This document shows positions 24,289 to 33,187 of a stretch of DNA of 64,000 nucleotides, piece after piece; the stretch's first letter is position 1, and each line of letters starts with the position of its first letter. Origin of the DNA: Nitrobacter sp051912485 (GTDB lineage: Bacteria > Pseudomonadota > Alphaproteobacteria > Rhizobiales > Xanthobacteraceae); contig NZ_CP196822.1 of NCBI RefSeq assembly GCF_051912485.1, positions 558,001-622,000 of the forward strand. The letters run 5' to 3'. The translations under genes were made by a program, and so were the position numbers. The notes beneath the pieces were generated by a model. The model was not told the DNA's origin, ran no database searches, and saw only the letters and a program-made list of their open reading frames with translations.

Positions 24289-25890
24289 ATGAACACCGCG
24301 GCGCTGCGCGACGAGAACGAACGCCTGAAGGCGCTTTTGGCGCAAACGCAAGCGACGTTGGGCGAGCATCAGGCGGCGCTGGCAACGTCGGAAGAGGCGC
24401 GGCGCCGGCTGGAGGTTATCCTCGGAGAACTTCGCCGCGAGAAGTTCGGCGCGAAGTCCGAGAAGCTGCGGCCTGATCAATATCATTTGCCGCTCGAAGA
24501 CGTCGAGATCGCGCAAGGCGTCCTGGACGCGGCGCAGGAGAACGCGGCAGCGATTATCCAGGGCCGATCGCGCGGCGCATCAGATCAAGCCCGTCATCGC
24601 AATCGGGGCTGCCTGCCTGCGCATTTGCCGCGGGTGGAGCGGATCATCGAGCCTGCGAGCACGCTGTGTCCCTGCGGCTGCGGCGCGATGACGAAGATCG
24701 GCGAAGACGTCAGCGAGCGTCTCGACGTGATCCCGGCGCAATGGCGCGTGCTGGTCACGCGTCGTCCAAAATATGCTTGCCGCCGCTGCTCGGGCGCGGT
24801 CGTTCAGGCGCACGCGCCGGAGCATGTCGTGCCTGGCGGACTGCCGACCGAAGCGGCCATTGCGCAAGTGATCGTCGCCAAGTTCGGCGATCATACGCCG
24901 TTTTACCGGCAGGCCGGGATCTACGCGCGACAAGGGATCCGGCTCGACCGGGCGACGCTGGGGAACTGGTCCGGCCGCGCCTGCTTCCATCTCCAGGCTG
25001 TTGGGGATCGGATGCGCCGCCAACTGGCGGCGGCGGATCGCCTGTTCATGGACGAGACCACGGCGCCGGTGCTTGCTCCCGGGCGCGGCCAGACGAAGAA
25101 AGGCTTCTTCTGGGCTATTGTCTCCGACGACCGCGGCCACAGCGGCCCAAGTCCGCCGATCGTGCTGTTCCGATATGCGTCCGGACGCAGCGGCGCTTTC
25201 GCCAGGCAGTTTCTGGACGGCTTTAACGGGCGCTTCCTGCAATGCGACGCATACGAGGGCTATGATCGGCTGACCGGCGTTGCGCGACCGCAAGGCCCCT
25301 GGACGCTCGTGCATTGCTGGAGTCATCTGCGTCGGCGCTTCGTCAAGCTGGCGCGCAACAGCAGATCGCCGATCGCCGAAGACGCGGTCCGGCAGATTGC
25401 GCTTCTCTATGCCATCGAAGCCACGGTGCGCGGCTCATCGCCGGACATCCGACTGGCCGCGCGCAAGGAGCATTCGCGGCCTGTCGTTGCTGCTTTGAAG
25501 CCGTGGTTCGAGAAACAGCTGTCGATGATCTCCAGCAGCTCGACACTCGCCCAGGACATCCGCTACGCGCTCAATCATTGGCCGGGGCTGACCCGCTTCC
25601 TCGAAGACGGACGTCTCGAGCTCGACACCAATCCGGTCGAAAACGCCATCCGGCCGGTGTGCCTGACCAGAAAAAATGCGCTATTTGCTGGTCATGAAGT
25701 TGGAGCCGAGAATTGGGCTTTGCTGGCGTCGATCGTAGCCACCTGCAAGCTCAACGACGTCAACCCCGTCGCCTACATCGCCGAAACACTCGAGGCAATC
25801 ATCGCCGGCCATCCTCAAAGCAAAATCGAAGACCTCATGCCCTGGAGATTCCGCAAAACGTCAAGCCCACATCAATGGGGCAGCGGTTGA
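24289..25890 (+). CDS. tnpC: IS66 transposase TnpC (533 aa)
   Basis: The N-terminal leucine-zipper-like coiled coil (residues about 5-50) is followed by a zinc-binding region (CPCGCG...CRRCSG) and the long DDE domain with LFMDETTAPVL, FLQCDAYEGYDRL, VHCWSHLRRRFV and RLELDTNPVENAIRPVCLTR. The end DLMPWRF is family-typical. Complete. The stop is 8 bp from the right inverted repeat. Confidence 0.9.
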   Translation: MNTAALRDENERLKALLAQTQATLGEHQAALATSEEARRRLEVILGELRREKFGAKSEKLRPDQYHLPLEDVEIAQGVLDAAQENAAAIIQGRSRGASDQARHRNRGCLPAHLPRVERIIEPASTLCPCGCGAMTKIGEDVSERLDVIPAQWRVLVTRRPKYACRRCSGAVVQAHAPEHVVPGGLPTEAAIAQVIVAKFGDHTPFYRQAGIYARQGIRLDRATLGNWSGRACFHLQAVGDRMRRQLAAADRLFMDETTAPVLAPGRGQTKKGFFWAIVSDDRGHSGPSPPIVLFRYASGRSGAFARQFLDGFNGRFLQCDAYEGYDRLTGVARPQGPWTLVHCWSHLRRRFVKLARNSRSPIAEDAVRQIALLYAIEATVRGSSPDIRLAARKEHSRPVVAALKPWFEKQLSMISSSSTLAQDIRYALNHWPGLTRFLEDGRLELDTNPVENAIRPVCLTRKNALFAGHEVGAENWALLASIVATCKLNDVNPVAYIAETLEAIIAGHPQSKIEDLMPWRFRKTSSPHQWGSG

Positions 25891-25898
25891 GCGCTTAC

Positions 25899-26047
25899 AT
25901 TTGCCCTTGGCGATGCATTCGATCTCCGGCGCGTGCAGGGAATAGATTTTCTTGCCGCGCTGCCTTTGTTGTTGATGACGCACCGCGTGGGCCAGCGACA
26001 ACAGTTGCGCGAAAGCCGCCTGCCTGTCCGGATCGCCGGCGATCTTG
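25899..26047 (-). pseudogene. IS5-family transposase fragment
   Basis: On the minus strand it reads RKIAGDPDRQAAFAQLLSLA, then RQRGKKIYSLHAPEIECIAKGK: an internal segment of an IS5-type transposase (the region before '.AH.PYEFG'). Both sides are cut, on the left by an IS66 end, on the right by the truncated inverted IS66 copy. Confidence 0.65.
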
Positions 26048-26638
26048 CGCCTGAACGACCGCGCCCGAGCAGCGGCGGCAAGCATATTTTGGACGACGCG
26101 TGACCAGCACGCGCCATTGCGCCGGGATCACGTCGAGACGCTCGCTGACGTCTTCGCCGATCTTCGTCATCGCGCCGCAGCCGCAGGGACACAGCGTGCT
26201 CGCAGGCTCGATGATCCGCTCCACCCGCGGCAAATGCGCAGGCAGGCAGCCCCGATTGCGATGACGGGCTTGATCTGATGCGCCGCGCGATCGGCCCTGG
26301 ATAATCGCTGCCGCGTTCTCCTGCGCCGCGTCCAGGACGCCTTGCGCGATCTCGACGTCTTCGAGCGGCAAATGATATTGATCAGGCCGCAGCTTCTCGG
26401 ACTTCGCGCCGAACTTCTCGCGGCGAAGTTCTCCGAGGATAACCTCCAGCCGGCGCCGCGCCTCTTCCGACGTTGCCAGCGCCGCCTGATGCTCGCCCAA
26501 CGTCGCTTGCGTTTGCGCCAAAAGCGCCTTCAGGCGTTCGTTCTCGTCGCGCAGCGCCGCGGTGTTCATGCGCTATTTCCAGCACATCGCCGCCGTTCTC
26601 GCCATGCGCAAAGAGCGTCCCGAGTCACTCTGCCGCAG

Positions 26639-26992
26639 TTATCCCGCCGCTTGCGGACGCCGTGCTTCCTCCGGACGGACCAGCCTCCAGTCCAAACCTT
26701 CAAACAAGGCCGCAAACATCGCCGGCGATACCCGCATCACGCCATCCGCAATCGTCGGCCACACGAACTTGCAGCCTTCGAGCCGCTTGTGCACCAACAC
26801 CAGGCCCGTGCGATCCCAGACCAAAATCTTGATCCGATCCGCTCGCCTCGATCGGAACACGAACGCCGCGCCGCAGAACGGGTCGAGACCAAGCATCTCC
26901 TGCACCTTCGCCGCAAGCCCATCGTGACCACAGCGGAAGTCGACAGGCCGCGTCGCGATGTAAATCTTCAACTCCGCGCCAGCAGCGATCAT
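26639..26992 (-). CDS. tnpB: IS66 TnpB, second copy (117 aa)
   Basis: The translation is identical to 23866-24219. It is intact, but its partner transposase is truncated, so it can act only together with the intact tnpC on the other arm. Confidence 0.85.
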   Translation of the reverse strand: MIAAGAELKIYIATRPVDFRCGHDGLAAKVQEMLGLDPFCGAAFVFRSRRADRIKILVWDRTGLVLVHKRLEGCKFVWPTIADGVMRVSPAMFAALFEGLDWRLVRPEEARRPQAAG

Positions 26993-27411
26993 CGTGACGT
27001 CCGCACCGCGCGGATCACCTGTGATAGTTGCTTCTCGCCGATCGCCGCGTCCGTCCGCACGACGATGTCACCGATCGCAATCTCAATCTTGACCATCGGA
27101 ACGTGACGCTCGTCTAACGGCTCTTCCACAACCAGCGGTGCGAAGCTTGTCGTCGGAGAGTCGCACGACGGCAAGCCGCCTCTCTGTCGAAAGCGTCGGC
27201 GCCAGTCGTAAATCTGCCAGCGCGTCGCACCATGCTTGCGCGCCACCTCCGCTACCTGAGCGCCAGGCAATAAACTCTCGGCAACGATCCGAGCACGCTC
27301 AGATTCCGAACGTACGCGCCGCCCCGTCGGTCCCTCAAGCACTTCAAGCCGGCTGACTATTCCAGTCGATGAGCCGTCCAAATGGACGTCCTTTTTGCCG
27401 TCTAACACCAT
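26989..27411 (-). CDS. IS66 accessory protein TnpA-like, second copy (140 aa)
   Basis: The translation is identical to 23447-23869, overlapping the tnpB copy by 4 bp. Intact. Confidence 0.85.
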   Translation of the reverse strand: MVLDGKKDVHLDGSSTGIVSRLEVLEGPTGRRVRSESERARIVAESLLPGAQVAEVARKHGATRWQIYDWRRRFRQRGGLPSCDSPTTSFAPLVVEEPLDERHVPMVKIEIAIGDIVVRTDAAIGEKQLSQVIRAVRTSR

Positions 27412-27605
27412 CCAAAACCTCCGTCACAACCGGAGGATTCTTCGCATGTTCGATGCTAACCCGATACAAGGGGATCAACTGAGCGCTTACGAGGCAATCA
27501 TCGCCGGCCATCCTCAAAGCAAAATCGAAGACCTCATGCCCTGGAGATTCCGCAAAACGTCAAGCCCACATCAATGGGGCAGCGGTTGAGCGCTTACGTC
27601 GCGAA

Positions 27606-27890
27606 TAGCGTCCAGAGAGGTTCGGTGGTTCGCGCTTTGCGTAGAGGCGCAGAGGGCTTCCGCGTTCATTGGCCCATCCAGAACTATGGGCGCGGTGATA
27701 CCGGACAGGCGAAGCGCGCCGGTGAAGGTCATTGTTTTCGTTTTCCAGTGCCAGTGCGGGATCCGCGCGCGGCAGCGTGCGCCGTGCTTGGCACGCCGTA
27801 GCAGCGCGCCATTTTCGTCAAAGCCCCGGCTTCATCGATAAAGACCAGGCGTTCCGGATCGATATCAGGCTGAGCGTTGGTCTAGCATTA
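27606..27890 (-). pseudogene. IS630-family transposase remnant
   Basis: The minus-strand reading contains RLVFIDEAGALTKMARCYG, then in a shifted frame KTKTMTFTGALRLSGITAP and VLDGPMNAEALCA. These are consecutive motifs of the IS630 DDE domain (the D of FIDEAG and the GPMNAE segment). At least one frameshift is present and both ends are missing. Confidence 0.55.
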
Positions 27891-27892
27891 CA

Positions 27893-28110
27893 GTTGCGTT
27901 TTTGATTTGAAGTGAGCGCGCTGAGCGACAGCTGATGAGCTCTGCGCCAGAAAGACCATGCGATGATGTGTGCGGGTTGAATGCGCTTTCGAGCGAATCT
28001 GATGCTTTGGCTTTTGCCGGGAGGCGACGTTTGTTTTTTTGGGCGGTGGCGGATTAGCGCGATGTCGGATCGCGGCCATCATGGCGAAGGCGAGCATCAC
28101 CAGGGATGAC
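27893..28110 (-). pseudogene. IS701-like transposase C-terminal remnant
   Basis: The frame includes SLVMLAFAMMAAIRHRANP, PPPKKT and ends RAHFKSKTQL, the familiar C-terminus of an IS701/IS4-type transposase. The DDE core is absent. It abuts the next IS fragment. Confidence 0.5.
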
Positions 28111-28112
28111 GG

Positions 28113-28279
28113 TGCCATCTGCGCCACGTGCTGCTGTCGTACATGAGCTATTACAACGGCACGAGCACCCATTTGTCATTGAACAAGGACGCGCCGATGT
28201 CACGCGCCGACGAGACAGCTGGACGCATTATCTGCCATCCGATCCTGGGCGGACTTCATCACCGCTACGCCCGTGTTTA
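28113..28279 (+). pseudogene. 3' fragment of the integrase-core IS
   Basis: It reads HLRHVLLSYMSYYNGTSTHL, LNKDAPMSRADETAGRII and GGLHHRYARV-stop, corresponding to the last 55 codons of the element at 2361-3450, with substitutions showing independent divergence. Confidence 0.7.
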
Positions 28280-28337
28280 AGTTTTCGGTATACACACGGG
28301 TAAAGCATCACCCACGCTCGTTTCAATAAGCAGCCTT

Positions 28338-28520
28338 TTATTTCGGGGGCTGCCATCCGGGGGATGAGAGCCACCGGTCTACATTCACAGCGGTTTCTGC
28401 CCGGAAGGCTTGTTGCAAAAGGAGATGGCGCGCCGTGCCATCAGGGATGTTTGCGGCCTCTTCTCTGAGGCGCCGGGCTTCTTCCATCAGCCTCTCGTGG
28501 TTGGGATGACGCCGCTGCAT
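28338..28520 (-). CDS. 60-residue hypothetical protein, paralogue A
   Basis: MQRRHPNHERLMEEARRLRE, then EAANIPDGTARHLLLQQAF and ends VDRWLSSPGWQPPK. It is a helical hairpin followed by the conserved tail 'W(L)SSPG.QPPK' of a small Bradyrhizobium protein family. The start at 28520 is preferred over upstream ATGs because the extension is not conserved with the paralogue at 28904-29086, which is also exactly 60 residues. Function unknown. Confidence 0.6.
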   Translation of the reverse strand: MQRRHPNHERLMEEARRLREEAANIPDGTARHLLLQQAFRAETAVNVDRWLSSPGWQPPK

Positions 28521-28903
28521 GGCGGGTGCTCCACTTTGGGGAAAGAAGTAACGACGGGCCAAAAAGAACGATTGGCTCCCCGACATGTTCCAGCGGTGGG
28601 TCGAGGATTTCTCACGCGCGGCAATCACAAAATATTTCTTCCTCATTTTCACCCGTGTTGGAATTGCGAGCGTGGCGCGGATGCGACCACGCGAAAATTA
28701 CTGAACATTTGGCGGCCCCACGAGCAGGAATAAACTTGCAGAACCGAACCTCCCGATTCGTTCCGCTCCATGTCGTTAAATAATTCAGTAGCGCCCCGAA
28801 GATGGGGCCGCTTACTTTGCTCATCAGCGCACGGCCCTTTGCTAACATCGGTGATGACAGGGCCGGTTGCGCTCCGCCTTCTCGAAGCGAAAGGAGCAGT
28901 GCC
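28521..28903. other. Region between divergent paralogues, no gene
   Basis: 383 bp between the starts of two divergently transcribed 60-residue paralogues. It is lower in GC than the flanks and should hold both promoters. No clear boxes assigned. Confidence 0.35.
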
Positions 28904-29086
28904 GTGCAGCAGATCGATCTCCCACTTCACGGTCTTTCTGAACTTGCAGCTGATATCCGCGAAAAGATTAGCTCGCTTCCATGTGGACCCGAGCGACACA
29001 CAATGCTGAAAGCAATCTGGCAGAGCGATGACGCCGCAAAACTTGGGGAATGGGTAAATTCACTGGGATTGCAGCTGCCGAAGTAA
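28904..29086 (+). CDS. 60-residue hypothetical protein, paralogue B
   Basis: It begins at a GTG (28904) 7 bases after AAAGGAG: (M)QQIDLPLHGLSELAADIRE, then KISSLPCGPERHTMLKAIWQ and ends LGEWVNSLGLQLPK. The same architecture and tail as paralogue A (28338-28520), but only moderate identity, so the pair is old. Function unknown. Confidence 0.65.
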   Translation: MQQIDLPLHGLSELAADIREKISSLPCGPERHTMLKAIWQSDDAAKLGEWVNSLGLQLPK

Positions 29087-29282
29087 AAGGCCGCACGTCC
29101 TCGCTCGGATCAGCGAATGCGTTGGCGCCCCGCGCGCCGGTTCCGCCCGTGGTCGCGCGGTGGCCGGTTAGTAAAGAGATATGTTTCGCGTCACACTGTG
29201 GACGCGCAAGTCCACACTTCCGAGGAGTGGAAGGAGATCTGCTTTGTTTAAGCTCGAATCAAACTCGACGACTTCGGGTGCT

Positions 29283-29501
29283 ATGCCGCGCTACTACTTC
29301 CACATCGTAGGACCGGCGGACCTTCGTGATCGCTTTGGACTGATACGCTGCGACGATGCCGCTGCGATCGCTTGGGCGCAAAATGTCGCTGATGGATTAC
29401 AGAAACGCGGTGCATCAGCCTCTGTTGTGGTTATAATGCATGAGGACGGTCGGGAGATTGCACGAATTCCAGCTCTTCATGCTCTTGAGCCACTTTGTTA
29501 G
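29283..29501 (+). CDS. DUF6894-family protein (72 aa)
   Basis: MPRYYFHIVGPADLRDRFGL, RCDDAAAIAWAQNVADGLQK and VVVIMHEDGREIARIPA follow the DUF6894 pattern (PRYFFH...D..G......AA...A...A..L...V.V.D..G..I..IP). The start is the internal ATG at 29283, as the upstream codons do not match. The role is unknown; these proteins are abundant in Bradyrhizobiaceae. The stop is 9 bp from an IS5 remnant, so its 3' flank has been rearranged. Confidence 0.75.
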   Translation: MPRYYFHIVGPADLRDRFGLIRCDDAAAIAWAQNVADGLQKRGASASVVVIMHEDGREIARIPALHALEPLC

Positions 29502-29510
29502 GGTCCAGAC

Positions 29511-29832
29511 TCATAACCAGTAACTGACAGCCGCAGCGATGCAGACGGCTGCGAGGAAATTGATTGCGAGACGATCGTATCTGGTGGCGATGCGACGGAA
29601 GTCCTTCAGGCGACAGAACATGCGCTCGATCGCGTTGCGGCTTCGATAGAGGACGGGCGAGAAGCAATTCTTCCAGCCTCGGTTCGCCTTGGGCGGGATG
29701 TTCGGCATCGCACCCTTTCCCTCGACCTGTCGGCGGATGACATCGCTGTCATAACCCTTGTCGCCGTGCAGGATCGCGGAACGTGGCATCTCTTCGAGCA
29801 GAACCGCTCCGGCGGTGCAATCGGCTATCTGA
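29511..29832 (-). pseudogene. IS5-family transposase 3' fragment
   Basis: The minus strand reads ILHGDKGYDSDVIRRQVEGK, NIPPKANRGWKNCFSPVLYR, RNAIERMFCRLKDFRRIATR and ends FLAAVCIAAAVSYWL. It carries the second D (GDKGYDSD) and the glutamate (IERMFCRLKD) of the DDE core. The N-terminal half is missing. Confidence 0.75.
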
Positions 29833-29835
29833 CCC

Positions 29836-29995
29836 CCTGTCCCTGTCGCAAACCCCATCCGGCTGTGTTTCGGCGCGGGATCTCGATCATCATCTGCGTC
29901 ATCGGGCTGACTTTGAGTGACGCATCAAATCACATGCCATCCTTGGCGGTCTTCACCACCACTACGCCCGAGCTTAAGTTTTCGGTACACACAGG
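29836..29995 (+). pseudogene. Internally deleted integrase-core IS remnant
   Basis: The left terminal sequence (CCCTGTCCCTGTCGCAAAC) at about 29838 and a right-terminal coding scrap (GGLHHHYARA) ending at about 29990 are only 150 bp apart, with foreign DNA between. It is a nearly complete internal deletion of the element type seen at 2361. Confidence 0.45.
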
Positions 29996-30118
29996 AGACT
30001 CGGCGCGCCGCGAGCAGCGCGCGATAGCGCCAATACCCGCATTGGGCGAGCACCAAGCTGGTACTGCGGTCGATGAGAGTGGAAGTGGTCGATGAGAGTG
30101 GAGGTCCGTGCCTCAACA

Positions 30119-30154
30119 AAACCCGCCGGCAAGGGAGACCACCGGCGGGTCTTT
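30119..30154 (+). terminator. Terminator-like hairpin
   Basis: ACCCGCCGG, 12-base loop, CCGGCGGGT then CTTTGG. A 9-bp perfect stem. Confidence 0.55.
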
Positions 30155-30429
30155 GGTCGGAGGCCACAGCCCATCCCGGTTGGCTAAATCATGGAGTGGG
30201 CTGCACACTCCGTCCGAACTTACAATAACTGATGCAGCCTGCGGCATAAACTCACTGAACCGTGAGCAACTAAAATCAGAGATAGGGATTAGGATTGCCT
30301 AACAGGTCGCGGCAAGACCAGATTTCCTTGCTTTCGCGTCTGGGCTTGATCGTGATCGTTTCCGAACGGGCAAACTCTCGCGCCTTCTGGCGGTCCGAGG
30401 TTTGACCCTGCGAAAGGGAGACAACGAAC

Positions 30430-31365
30430 ATGGCCACTTATTTTCCTATCGACGACACGTCACACCTACGACCAGGAGCGGTCGCCGCAGACGGACTGGT
30501 GATCCGTCACATCGGCTTCTCCGACCTTCTCGATGCGTTGCGGCTGGGCTGGGAAGACTTCAAGGCGGTACCGAGCCACGCCATCGTCCTTTGCGTCATC
30601 TATCCCGTGATCGGAATTCTGCTGTGGCGGATGGCGCTCGGCTACTCCGTCTTGCCGATGCTGGTTCCGCTCGCCGCCGGCTTTGCCCTGATCGGGCCGT
30701 TTGCGGCGCTCGGACTCTATGAACTGAGCTATCGGCGCGAACTCGGCACGGAGGCGTCCGCCTGGCACGCCTTCCGCGTGTTGCGGGCACCGTCATTCGG
30801 ATCGATGCTTGGACTGGGCGCGCTGCTGCTTGCCATTTTTGTCGCCTGGGTGGCAACGGCGCATGCGATCTACGTCTCCACCTTCGGCAACGACCCGGCA
30901 TCGGTAATTCCCGATTTCCTCACGCGAGTCTTCACCACGTCCGAGGGTTGGCGCCTGATCATGGTCGGCTGCGGCGTCGGATTCCTGTTTGCTGCCGTCG
31001 CCTTGTGCATCAGCCTCGTGTCGTTCCCGCTGATGCTCCACCAGCACGCTGACATGACCGACGCCATGATGACGTCGATGCGCGTGGTCGCGAAAAATCC
31101 AATCGCAGCCGCGGAATGGGGTTTGATCGTTGCCTTCCTGCTGGTGATCGGGTCGATCCCGTTCTTCCTCGGCCTCACGGTCGTGATGCCGTTGCTCGGT
31201 CATGCGACGTGGCACCTCTATCGCAAGGCGATCGAGAGCCCTTTGCAGACCTCAGCACACGAAGTCCCGGACACTGAGAGGGAGAAGCGCTACGCGGCAG
31301 ATTTCCCGTCCGTCTTGTTCCCCCCTTACGGGCACAAGCACCGATATTTCGATAGTTCGGATTGA
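30430..31365 (+). CDS. DUF2189 membrane protein (311 aa)
   Basis: MATYFPIDDTSHLRPGAVAA, then IRHIGFSDLLDALRLGWEDF (the domain's opening helix). Six membrane helices follow, in three pairs (residues about 55-110, 135-160, 180-210 and 235-265). FALIGPFAALGLYELSYRRE and LVSFPLMLHQHADMTDAMMT, KNPIAAAEWGLIV, LPLLGHATWHLYRK are DUF2189 signatures. Members are about 260-310 residues and of unknown function. Complete. Flanked on both sides by IS debris. Confidence 0.85.
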   Translation: MATYFPIDDTSHLRPGAVAADGLVIRHIGFSDLLDALRLGWEDFKAVPSHAIVLCVIYPVIGILLWRMALGYSVLPMLVPLAAGFALIGPFAALGLYELSYRRELGTEASAWHAFRVLRAPSFGSMLGLGALLLAIFVAWVATAHAIYVSTFGNDPASVIPDFLTRVFTTSEGWRLIMVGCGVGFLFAAVALCISLVSFPLMLHQHADMTDAMMTSMRVVAKNPIAAAEWGLIVAFLLVIGSIPFFLGLTVVMPLLGHATWHLYRKAIESPLQTSAHEVPDTEREKRYAADFPSVLFPPYGHKHRYFDSSD

Positions 31366-31594
31366 TTGAGAGACGCGCGCGCGGAAGGCCGTCTCGATGT
31401 CTGGGGCTATTGAGCTCGAGGCGGCCGCTGTGTTTTGGCGCGGGGTTTGGACGCCGATCGGCGCCGGGGTCACTATTCTCACATCAACAAAATCAAAACG
31501 TTAGATTACGCGCGTGCGACGATTGAGGGGGTCAAAGTTCAATCAGTATTCACACATTAAGCGGGCCACCATCGCAAACCGCCGCTTGCAGCAC
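31366..31594. other. IS debris without genes
   Basis: It contains an isolated GATCGGCGCCGGGGTCAC core at 31456-31477, like the ends and middle of the MITE-like element at 10617-10804, and no gene. Confidence 0.4.
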
Positions 31595-31686
31595 CGACTG
31601 CAGGCCGCTTAAACTCTAACCCCTGATGAGCCAGAGCCTCCCTTCTCGAAATACCTGATCAGTCTCAAATTATCTGACGACGGACA
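31595..31686 (+). repeat. 92-bp inverted repeat, left arm
   Basis: It matches the reverse complement of 32515-32606 over 92 bases with about two mismatches. The arms face each other across 828 bp containing an IS3 fragment and the DUF2237 gene. They include the palindromic core CTGATCAG. Confidence 0.8.
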
Positions 31687-31697
31687 GACGAGTGCAG

Positions 31698-31990
31698 CCG
31701 TGAGCTTGGCCATCCGTGTCGCACGGAAGCTCAAGGCGACCGATGTCATCGAAGCACTCTGCGAGCTGTTCGTCTCGCGGGGCATCCCTGCGCACATACG
31801 TTCAGACAACGGCCCTGAGTTCGTCGCCGAGGCGCTCCGGGATTGGGCTGCCACCGTCGGAGCCAAGACCGCTTACATCGAACCTGGCAGTCCATGGGAG
31901 AATGGCTATTGCGAAAGCTTCAACAGCAAGCTGCGCGATGTACTGCTCAACGGCGAGATCTTCTACACGTTGAAGGAGGCCCCGATGGCC
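31698..31990 (+). pseudogene. IS3-family OrfB internal fragment
   Basis: It reads SLAIRVARKLKATDVIEAL, RSDNGPEFVAEALRDW and GSPWENGYCESFNSKLRD, matching residues about 100-195 of the OrfB at 41805-42671 nearly exactly, with substitutions (for example DWAAT for DWIAT). It carries the second D and the E of the DDE core only. Confidence 0.75.
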
Positions 31991-31996
31991 GGTCAG

Positions 31997-32407
31997 TCAC
32001 GCTAGATCCATTGCAAAGCGTTTGAGATCGGCGAGCGAGCAATATGCCAGCGCACCCTCATGAGTGGCGCGCAAGACCACTCGCGGCGCTTGGTTTGCTT
32101 CGAATGCTTCCTGCCAGCGGGGTGCACATAAGCACCACCGGTCACCGGGTTTCAGGCCAGGGAAACCGAACTCCGGCAATGGTGTCGAGAGATCGTTGCC
32201 GCGCGATTTAGAGAAATTGAGAAACTCGGCAGTCATCACGACGCAGACCGTGTGACTGCCAATGTCCTCTGTCCCGGTGTCGCAGCAGCCGTCCCGATAA
32301 AACCCCGTAATCGGTTTGATCGAACAGAGTTGAAGTGGCTCGCCGAGCACATTCCGACCTGTACGGCGCGGAGGGCCGCCGCCACTATCCCGATCGTCCC
32401 TTAGCAT
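31997..32407 (-). CDS. DUF2237 family protein (136 aa)
   Basis: GRNVLGEPLQLCSIKPITGF, YRDGCCDTGTEDIGSHTVCV, VMTAEFLNFSKSRGNDLSTP, FPGLKPGDRWCLCAPRWQEA and PRVVLRATHEGALAYCSLAD form the complete DUF2237 domain, with its conserved cysteines. These are soluble proteins of about 110-140 residues with unknown function. The gene lies between two 92-bp inverted repeats and directly against an IS3 fragment, so it looks like cargo of a lost or unusual mobile element. Confidence 0.85.
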   Translation of the reverse strand: MLRDDRDSGGGPPRRTGRNVLGEPLQLCSIKPITGFYRDGCCDTGTEDIGSHTVCVVMTAEFLNFSKSRGNDLSTPLPEFGFPGLKPGDRWCLCAPRWQEAFEANQAPRVVLRATHEGALAYCSLADLKRFAMDLA

Positions 32408-32514
32408 TGCCGCACCTTGCCTTCACCCTTGCATCTGGCACCGATCAAAAGCGGCGTCGATGACAGCCTAAGACTTAAGCGTATCGAACGCAGAAATAAT
32501 ATCTGCGTACGGGG

Positions 32515-32606
32515 TGTCCGTCGTCAGATAAATTGAGACTGATCAGGTATTTCGGGAAGGGAGGCTCTGGCTCATCAGGGGTTAGAGTTTAAGCGGCCTG
32601 CAGTCG
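32515..32606 (-). repeat. 92-bp inverted repeat, right arm
   Basis: The partner of 31595-31686. Immediately beyond it starts an IS3-type OrfB remnant. Confidence 0.8.
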
Positions 32607-33106
32607 ACGAGCGACGACGCGATCGAACGAAACCTGGGCGATGGACTTCGTTCACGATCAGTTGGCAACGGGCCGGAAGCTGCGCGTGTTGACGGTCGTC
32701 GACACGTTCTCTCGCTTCTCGCCAGGGCTTCAGCTTCCGCGGCGCCGATGTTGTGGAGGTGCTGGAAGGAGTTTGCCGGCAAGTGGGATTCCCGGCGACC
32801 ATCCGGGTCGATCAAGGCACCGAGTTCGTGTCACGCGATCTGGATCTTTGGGCCTATCAACGAGGCGTCACGCTGGACTTCTCGAGACCAGGCAAACCAA
32901 CCGACAACGCGTTCATCGAAGCGTTCAACGGCCGCCTGCGCGCGGAATGCCTCAACGTTCACTGGTTCTTGAGCCTTGCCGACGCGCAGAAAAAGTTGGA
33001 GGATTGGCGCAAATACTACAATGAAGAACGGCCTCATGGCGCAATCGGCAACAAGCCGCCGATAACACTGCAAGATCGCGATGGCGCAGCCAGCCCGCCA
33101 TCGTGA
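32607..33106 (+). pseudogene. IS3-family (ISRj2-like) OrfB remnant, frameshifted
   Basis: NETWAMDFVHDQLATGRKLR, VLTVVDTFSRFSP in one frame, then VVEVLEGVCRQVGFPATIRV, DQGTEFVSRDLDLWAYQRGV, DFSRPGKPTDNAFIEAFNGR and EDWRKYYNEERPHGAIG in another. All three DDE residues survive, but the frame breaks near 32735 and the N-terminal third is absent. It is a different IS3 lineage from the element at 40098. Confidence 0.75.
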
Positions 33107-33187
33107 AAGAGCCGGAAAACTCTACCCTCCGGCGATCCAAAGTTCGGTCTCAGAGCAAAACCACTCAATGGTCCAACCAAACCTGAC

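Larger units (their letters stand above)
26048..27490 (-). mobile_element. Inverted, 3'-truncated IS66 copy
   Basis: The same DNA as 23368-24811 of the first copy, in reverse, with its left end (GTAAGCGCTCAGTTGATC read on the minus strand) at 27490. It retains intact tnpA-like (27411-26989) and tnpB (26992-26639) genes. tnpC stops at about residue 174 (26569-26048), joined to the IS5 fragment. With the first copy it makes an inverted repeat of more than 1.4 kb around a 1.2-kb centre. Confidence 0.8.
23360..27605. mobile_element. Nested IS66 complex with one outer 8-bp target duplication
   Basis: The outer flanks are GTCGCGAA at 23360-23367 and again at 27598-27605. Inside, a complete IS66 (23368-25898, ends GTAAGCGCTCA) is followed by a 149-bp IS5 fragment. 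Then comes an inverted IS66 copy truncated in tnpC (26048-27490), then the last 107 bp of an IS66 (27491-27597). Only the outermost ends share a target duplication. This implies an initial IS66 insertion, a second inverted IS66 landing within its tnpC at GAGGCAAT, and later recombination or conversion. Confidence 0.75.

Noticed and set aside
30074..30102. Tandem GTCGATGAGAGTGGA repeat
   Set aside because: Only two copies within 30 bp next to IS scraps; nothing suggests function.
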